A stretch of DNA of 41,856 bases, taken from assembly GCA_001794215.1 (NCBI GenBank), contig MGJK01000005.1, forward strand, positions 1-41,856, in the 5' to 3' direction. Source of the stretch: Candidatus Yanofskybacteria bacterium RIFCSPHIGHO2_01_FULL_44_24 (GTDB lineage Bacteria > Patescibacteriota > Minisyncoccia > 2-02-FULL-40-12 > GWA2-44-9). The notes beneath the pieces were generated by a model. That model searched no databases. It was not told where the DNA came from and saw only the letters and a list, made by a program, of their open reading frames with translations. Shown in pieces: positions 36,299 to 41,856 of the stretch (positions are counted from its first letter, which is position 1; each line of letters begins with the position of its first letter). A program made the position numbers and the translations under genes.

Positions 36299-36937
36299 CT
36301 AAATATTCAGTGACCTGATCAGTTGGTCAGGTCTTGATGGGCCGACGCGGATAATCTTAGGCTTGCCGCCTGTCAGATCCAAAACAGTAGACGGCTCGGA
36401 CTTTGGAAGAATACCGACATCGATAATCAAATCCGGCCTGCATGCTTCTCCCGAGAAAGTCTCGATGATTTTATATATATCGCCGGTACCCTCATCTCCG
36501 GATATATTAGCCGAGGTAGAGGTCAGAGGATATCCGAATTTACCAAGCAATTGATCGACGAAAAGATGATCAGGAACCCGCATGCCGACAGTTTTTTGTC
36601 CTGAAGTTACAATATCAGGGACAATCCCCTTTTTTGCCATAACCACCGTCACTTTTCCCGGCCATATTTTCTCAAGCATATCCTCCTGCCGCTTATTAAT
36701 ATGCGCCAACCCCTTGGCCCAGACAATGTTTTTGATGATCAGGGGCATCGGCTTAGCTAAGCTTCTTTTTTTTATCTGAAAGATTTTTTTAACGGCTGAC
36801 TCGTTCATGACATTGGCCCCTAAACCATACAGCGTATCGGTAGGATAAATGATGACTCCGCCCGAATTCAAAACCTCCACCGCTTCTTGGATGGCATGAG
36901 AGTAATCTTTATTCAAATCGACCTGAAGTACCTTCAT
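36299..36937 (-). CDS. L-threonylcarbamoyladenylate synthase (Sua5/YrdC family)
   Basis: 212 aa; GGVIIYPTDTLYGLGANVM, KKRSLAKPMPLII, PLTSTSANISGDEGTGD. Confidence 0.93.
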   Translation of the reverse strand: MKVLQVDLNKDYSHAIQEAVEVLNSGGVIIYPTDTLYGLGANVMNESAVKKIFQIKKRSLAKPMPLIIKNIVWAKGLAHINKRQEDMLEKIWPGKVTVVMAKKGIVPDIVTSGQKTVGMRVPDHLFVDQLLGKFGYPLTSTSANISGDEGTGDIYKIIETFSGEACRPDLIIDVGILPKSEPSTVLDLTGGKPKIIRVGPSRPDQLIRSLNI

Positions 36938-37072
36938 AAACTCTAAATTCTAATATCCCCCGGCCTCGCCTTCGGCTTGCCGAGGGCGGGCTAAATCCTA
37001 AACAAATTCAAAGTTCTAAATTCAAATGCTTTAAACTGTTTTTGACTTTAACATTTGGGCATTTGATATTAT

Positions 37073-37786
37073 TTAGGATTTAGTATTTTGGGATTCGGAT
37101 TTGCGATTTAGAATCTGCTCTGCTTTTTCTAAATCGCTGGGGTATCCTATCGGTAGCCAGAAGTTTGACCTTATAGCTTTAAACCGATGACCGGCCTCAA
37201 TCATCTGAGCGATACTGTCGGTAACATAGTATTCTCCGTTAGAATGCCTCCGGGCCGGATACTTGAAGACATTGCTATCTAACACCAAAACACCGGTTGA
37301 TACTAAATTCGTTTTTGGATTTTCCGGCTTTTCTTCAATTCCTAAAATGTTCTCGCTTTCATCGACATCAACTACTCCGAATTTTCGAGGATCTTCGGCT
37401 TCAAGAACCAGCATTGCGCAGGAATCGCACTCGGAACATTTCTTGAAATTATCAGCGCCATGAAAATCGTCAGCATAGGCAACGATGAATTTCTCGTCAT
37501 CTCCAATCAGGTCTTTACAAAGTTCAAGAGCATTATAAGTTCCGAGATTTTCTTTTTGATAAACATATTTAATGCCGACCTTCCTGAACTTATCTCCGAA
37601 GCAGCTAATAATCTGATCCTTGAGATATCCGACGACCAGAATCACTTCATCGACTGACTCGGGCAAGTCATTTAGAATATGCTCAAGAAGAGGCTTGTCG
37701 GCCACTTTAATCATCGGCTTTGGAGTATTTTCGGTCAGCGGCCTCATTCTTAGCCCCTCTCCAGCCGCAAGAATAATAGCCTTCAT
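37073..37786 (-). CDS. Sugar-1-phosphate nucleotidyltransferase
   Basis: MKAIILAAGEGLRMRPLTENTPKPMIKVADKPLLEHIL, FGVVDVDESENILGIEEKPENPKTN. Confidence 0.92.
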   Translation of the reverse strand: MKAIILAAGEGLRMRPLTENTPKPMIKVADKPLLEHILNDLPESVDEVILVVGYLKDQIISCFGDKFRKVGIKYVYQKENLGTYNALELCKDLIGDDEKFIVAYADDFHGADNFKKCSECDSCAMLVLEAEDPRKFGVVDVDESENILGIEEKPENPKTNLVSTGVLVLDSNVFKYPARRHSNGEYYVTDSIAQMIEAGHRFKAIRSNFWLPIGYPSDLEKAEQILNRKSESQNTKS

Positions 37787-37991
37787 AGCGTTTAATCGAC
37801 TCAACGACCATGATATGGTAAATCATTATCTGCTTTTTGACAAGCTCGAAAAAGAGTGCATAAAAAGAAACTTTTTTGGGTCGGAATTTTATCAGTCCTT
37901 AGGCGCACCGCGCCTTTTTATTTTTATACACAAGGCTATTGATACGCATAACATTGTCACGCATAGCTGCTCTGCTGTCTTTTCTTGTTCC

Positions 37992-38057
37992 GTCAAAAAT
38001 CAACAGCCCACCAAGTGGCCCGTTGAAGCTGAGAAATAGCGGTTTTTAGAAGCCGAA
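37992..38057. repeat. Direct repeat copy 1 (pair with 39004-39072)
   Basis: gtcaaaaatcaacagcccaccaagtggcccgttgaagctgagaaatag...ttagaagccgaaa. Confidence 0.85.
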
Positions 38058-38346
38058 ACTGGAAAACGCGAAATAACCAATCAGGTAAAGAGTGGAAAAA
38101 GATAGCCAAAAACCAACTCCAAAAAATAAAGATTCCTTTAAGGTGCCTCTGGATGATTTTTTTAACTTCAGAAAGGTCGCATAAATAATGGCCGAAATAA
38201 GTCCATAAGGAATCCCTAATATGATAAGGTATAAGTTAGAGTTGAAGGCGGGAAAAAGATCGGAAAATAGTATCCCACCATAAAAAACCAGACACTATAA
38301 TGAATAGGAGGCCTAAACCAAGCCCATGAATCATTTTAGTAATCAT
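38046..38346 (-). pseudogene. Frameshifted small membrane protein paralogue
   Basis: MITKMIHGLGLGLLFIIVSGF, one-nt shift at a T6 run (38282-38287), then VFYGGILFSDLFPAFNSNLYLIILGIPYGLISAIIYATF...FAFSSFGF*. Confidence 0.65.
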
Positions 38347-38421
38347 AAAATATCTACCTTAATTATACGATGGGCCCGTTGATTAATCTTACCTTCATTA
38401 TACTCTTTTTCGAGTTGCCAT

Positions 38422-38453
38422 AAAAAACAGCTCGCATATTCGGGCTGTTTTTT
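38422..38453. terminator. Intrinsic terminator
   Basis: AAAAAACAGCTCG-CATATT-CGGGCTGTTTTTT. Confidence 0.8.
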
Positions 38454-38466
38454 ATTCGGTGGATAT

Positions 38467-38742
38467 TTAAAAACCAGGATAAAAATTAAAGAACAAAAAT
38501 AGCAATACTGCGTTCACGACGACAAAAAGTCCACCTAAAAAATACCATAACGGTTTTCCAGTGGTTCTAAAGTTTAGACTAATCAATACGACAGATCCAA
38601 CCAGAGAGACCGCGAGTAGCAATGGAGTTACCGTAGAGCTTAAGGAACCAAAAAGTTCTTCTCCAAACACGCCCAGAATTATGGGTAATAAGACAGCAAT
38701 TATAAGCACTGACACCATCTTCATTATTATTTCAACAACCAC
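38467..38742 (-). CDS. Small multi-TM protein
   Basis: 91 aa; MVSVLIIAVLLPIILGVFGEELF...LVGSVVLISLNFRTTG...FFNFYPGF*. Confidence 0.65.
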   Translation of the reverse strand: MVVEIIMKMVSVLIIAVLLPIILGVFGEELFGSLSSTVTPLLLAVSLVGSVVLISLNFRTTGKPLWYFLGGLFVVVNAVLLFLFFNFYPGF

Positions 38743-38894
38743 TCAATATCCTCTCTAAGAATATCGTATGCCCGTTGATTAATTCTGCCCTCATTATACT
38801 CTTTCTCTAATTGTTTGAGAAATGCAGTTCCCAACACCCCATCAGCTTTTTTACCCTTTGATTGCACGCTTTCGGAAGTAGGCGCCTTACCCAA
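38727..38894 (-). CDS. Short SHOCT-like protein (non-ATG start; GTG 38867 also possible)
   Basis: Minus frame: GTAFLKQLEKEYNEGRINQRAYDILREDIEWLLK*; related copy QLEKEYNEGKINQRAHRIIKVDIL* ends at 38343. Confidence 0.5.
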   Translation of the reverse strand: MGKAPTSESVQSKGKKADGVLGTAFLKQLEKEYNEGRINQRAYDILREDIEWLLK

Positions 38895-38934
38895 GAATTA
38901 AGAAATTAAAGTCCGGTTAATTCAATGACATCCT

Positions 38935-38954
38935 CCCCGCACTAAAGTGCGGGG
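38935..38954. mobile_element. IS200/IS605-end-like hairpin, remnant without transposase
   Basis: GACATCCTCCCCGCAC-TAAA-GTGCGGGGTTTCC, perfect 8-bp stem. Confidence 0.45.
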
Positions 38955-39003
38955 TTTCCTTTGTGCTCCGCTATTCGCTCGCTACGCTCACGTGACCATT
39001 GAA

Positions 39004-39072
39004 GTAAAAAATCAACAGCCCACCAAGTGGCCAGTTGAAGCTGAGAAATAGAGTTTCTTTAGAAGCCGAAAG
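39004..39072. repeat. Direct repeat copy 2 (pair with 37992-38057)
   Basis: gtaaaaaatcaacagcccaccaagtggccagttgaagctgagaaatag...ttagaagccgaaa. Confidence 0.85.
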
Positions 39073-39331
39073 AGAAGATCAAACCAAAATAAACCCACGA
39101 CCCCAACAACAAGATGAGGGCTACGGAGAGTATCTTCCAAACCAATCTCGAGTTCTTATTGATAAAGATCAGAACAGACCCGACCAAACCGATCAATAAT
39201 GCGCCCATACTAATCTCTTTATCGTAGTCGTTTCCAAAGTTAAAATTTGAGGGGGTCGAGAAATAAGAATTGAATAGGGCCAAGATGAGAGGTGCTACGA
39301 TCAAAAGTAATAGTATCCTATAGTTAGCCAT
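39059..39331 (-). CDS. Small multi-TM protein, related to 38046-38346 and 38467-38742
   Basis: 90 aa; MANYRILLLLIVAPLILALFNSYF...GALLIGLVGSVLIFINKNSR...FSFGF*. Confidence 0.65.
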   Translation of the reverse strand: MANYRILLLLIVAPLILALFNSYFSTPSNFNFGNDYDKEISMGALLIGLVGSVLIFINKNSRLVWKILSVALILLLGSWVYFGLIFSFGF

Positions 39332-39334
39332 GGT

Positions 39335-41856
39335 TTAATAACTTACACTTATTGTACCATCCTTAACTTTTACCACCAAATACCTCACCCCATCGACTAC
39401 CTCTTTGGTAACCTGCCCGTCTTGGTAAGTGACTATCGTCGATTTATTAGTTTTCTTGTCGTAATAGATCCCGGCAATCTCCTGACTTTTTATTAAGAGC
39501 GTCTGGCTGAACTCGCTAATTTGACCATTTTTCATCGCAAATTTGACTGCAAAGATATTATCCTTCAAGTCGTTTATTTGTCCGTTGTATACAATCGACT
39601 TAAGCGATAATACATAAAGATTGCCGACTTTCGTCCTACTAAAATTCAACTTGGATTCGTTCCCCGCCTCATCTTCAGCCGCACAGTAGATGGGCGTGCA
39701 CGAGATTGAATCGTTTGATACGATAATAAATCCTTTTTGATCGGCATTGAATGAGATGCCAAATTCTGGAGCCGTCTTATCTATTTTAACTTCAATCGCC
39801 TTCATTTCTTCGTTGTTTCCTGCTTTGTCTACCGAATAATACTTCAACATCGTAGTACCCTGTGCGCCAATAGACACCGGCCCCAAATAAGATACAAGGG
39901 GGCTACCGTTGATGGAATACCTTGTCTCGAGAATCCCTGAATTATCATCAGTGGCGCTCAGGGTTATTGACATGTCACTTCTATACCAGCCGTTATTTCC
40001 TTGTACGCCAAAAATAGAAATCTCGGTATTGGGAGGACTCAGATCATTCAACTCCTCAGAATCAAGCAGAGATGAAGAATTGATAACTTCAAACTGCCCA
40101 TCATTGTCATAATCAAAGTTAATCTGGTCATCAGAAGTCGTATCCGAGATCATAAATTCTATCTGACTATCCGGTAAAATAGCTACGTCATTGAATACCG
40201 TTGCCTGAATCTCTTGGCCATTTTCGTTTTCAGTAATGAACAGGTCAAAGCTGCCAGCATCTGTACCCCGAGCTTCTATTCTGTACATCTGGCCTTCGTC
40301 TGTAGGAAGAAAGATAAATTTCCTATGATTAATTATCTCGTAATCTACACTCGGAATTCCGTATTCAATTCCCCCGTTTTCGATCGGTCCAGTATGGTTA
40401 TCCTGGGCATCGTAAACATGAACTTCGACAGGGCTTTGAAAGGTAACGGATTTACCTTTAATCTGGCAGTCTGAATAATTTTGAGTTATGTCTCCGGAAA
40501 TCTGAGGAGTATCTCCTGACAATATATCGAGGATGAGTGACCGCGTATTGCTGTTGCTCGGAAGTTCGGCATGTGTACCATTCAATATGTAGAATTTTTT
40601 ACTATCGGGTATGTTGATGGTTGAGGCGCTTACAAGAGGCACAGTTTTATCCCCGGAAACGTCGCTGATTTTCTTTATGTCTCCGTTAGCCGATAGCCTA
40701 TATGACCCCTGAGTACCGACCTTGCAGCCGGCTATATTGTAGGCATCGACACCGGAAAAATCCATGAGATCCAGTCCTTGATTCGAAAATTCTTGAGCCT
40801 TGGAGGCTAATACTTGGTTAAAGTTATTACTGACATACTGAAGACTCTCTTGACTATTGAAAACATTGGTACCAAAAGAGAGATATGAACCCCCGAGAAC
40901 ATTATATGTTTGATTAGGCAAAAGCTCGTATACGCTCGGCATGTTCAGGGATAGCTCCTTGATCCTATCCTTTTCAAGCCAAGGTATCTCAAAGTTATCT
41001 CCTGCCATTAGAACCTTGGCTACCTTAGGAGCGCCCAAGTGAGGGGTTCCGACAAAAATTAACTTATCGATATTATTTTTGCCATAAGTATCTATATATT
41101 CCTTAGCTATTAGCCCTCCCATACTATGAGCAATTATGCTGACCTCATCTGATCCTGTTTGGGTCTTAATATCTTGAATCTTTTGGTTGAGTGCCTCTTT
41201 CGTAGTTTCGAGGTCAAGACGCCAATCGTAAGGGAGATAGAAGAGGGACTGGTTTAATTGGTATCCGTTGTTCGTTAAGACAATTTCTAAGTCCTCAAAT
41301 ATATTAGTCTCGAATATAAGTAAATCTCTAATCTTTTTTATCACGCTTCCACTATAAGCATTGGTCAAAGGAATCCCCCCTATATCCAGAGCTAAGTTAT
41401 CTATCAAGAATTGATCGTTGTTAAATTTCATTCTGTCTAGATCCGCCCAGATCAAATCATTCCCATTATATAACTCCGTCCCGGCAATCCCGGGTATAAT
41501 CAAGACCGGCTCCTTGCCGGGAACCCGGGTGCGGGTTCCTTCGAGTATGAATGACCATTCTCGGTTGGGATACTCGACCCAGGAGTGGGTAGAGTTTTCA
41601 AACTGCCAGTAGGAAGAGTTGGGGTGTTCGTCAGAATTTCGATAGCTGGTTATGAAAGTACCGTAGCTTAAGGGATTAAGGCGGGACCAGACGAACCAAT
41701 AGGTATGATTGGCTAATAGGTCGGGGCATCCGTACTGGTTTCTGGGTTCAAAGGAAGCATAGTAACCGGAAGCCGAAGGGAAATATACTCCTCCGTAGTA
41801 GACAAAGGCTAAGCCGGTACCTTCATCGGGTGTGGATCCTCCTTCGTATACGGTAA
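39335..41856 (-). CDS. Partial secreted alpha/beta hydrolase (LCAT/PGAP1-like lipase) with Ig-like/HYR-type C-terminal region; runs off window end
   Basis: PVLIIPGIAGTELYNGNDLIWADLDRM, VSIIAHSMGGLIAKEYID, FVGTPHLGAPKVA; frame stays open to 41856 (TVYEGGSTPDEGTGLAFVYYGG...). Confidence 0.85.
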   Translation of the reverse strand, partial: TVYEGGSTPDEGTGLAFVYYGGVYFPSASGYYASFEPRNQYGCPDLLANHTYWFVWSRLNPLSYGTFITSYRNSDEHPNSSYWQFENSTHSWVEYPNREWSFILEGTRTRVPGKEPVLIIPGIAGTELYNGNDLIWADLDRMKFNNDQFLIDNLALDIGGIPLTNAYSGSVIKKIRDLLIFETNIFEDLEIVLTNNGYQLNQSLFYLPYDWRLDLETTKEALNQKIQDIKTQTGSDEVSIIAHSMGGLIAKEYIDTYGKNNIDKLIFVGTPHLGAPKVAKVLMAGDNFEIPWLEKDRIKELSLNMPSVYELLPNQTYNVLGGSYLSFGTNVFNSQESLQYVSNNFNQVLASKAQEFSNQGLDLMDFSGVDAYNIAGCKVGTQGSYRLSANGDIKKISDVSGDKTVPLVSASTINIPDSKKFYILNGTHAELPSNSNTRSLILDILSGDTPQISGDITQNYSDCQIKGKSVTFQSPVEVHVYDAQDNHTGPIENGGIEYGIPSVDYEIINHRKFIFLPTDEGQMYRIEARGTDAGSFDLFITENENGQEIQATVFNDVAILPDSQIEFMISDTTSDDQINFDYDNDGQFEVINSSSLLDSEELNDLSPPNTEISIFGVQGNNGWYRSDMSITLSATDDNSGILETRYSINGSPLVSYLGPVSIGAQGTTMLKYYSVDKAGNNEEMKAIEVKIDKTAPEFGISFNADQKGFIIVSNDSISCTPIYCAAEDEAGNESKLNFSRTKVGNLYVLSLKSIVYNGQINDLKDNIFAVKFAMKNGQISEFSQTLLIKSQEIAGIYYDKKTNKSTIVTYQDGQVTKEVVDGVRYLVVKVKDGTISVSY

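Overview
The window looks like a chromosomal segment from a Candidate Phyla Radiation (Patescibacteria)-type bacterium. This is inferred from compact gene layout, small proteins and the type of DGR target; it was not tested. Housekeeping content: glycan genes, RNase P RNA, RNase HI, DHH phosphoesterase, pgk/tpiA, DedA, galT-like, dprA, topA, RelA/SpoT, parAB, tRNA-Leu(CAA), folD, glyA, Sua5/YrdC, a nucleotidyltransferase and a lipase-like surface protein. Three regions stand out. (1) A complete diversity-generating retroelement at ~32.3-34.8 kb: RT with LGNLTSQ/YADD motifs, an Avd-like helical protein on the opposite strand, and a template repeat and variable repeat of 136 bp. TR and VR differ at 18 positions, every one a template adenine (16 A->G, 2 A->C), and the VR ends the target ORF just before a hairpin. 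(2) An accessory island at ~21.2-30.8 kb next to tRNA-Leu: large serine recombinase, a methyltransferase, a NYN-domain protein, a Pif1-like helicase translationally coupled to a TOTE-type primase-helicase fusion, and a DUF1917-like protein. (3) A 111-nt structured element in two gap-free copies (19095-19205 minus, 36176-36286 plus) whose differences mostly preserve three helices by compensatory changes. I could not assign it to a known RNA, and it is the best candidate for something undescribed. Other observations include a duplicated and partly decayed SHOCT-like/membrane-protein module, a C10 tract at the avd/RT boundary, a palindrome-derived insertion in RNase HI, and several unexplained structured intergenic regions.
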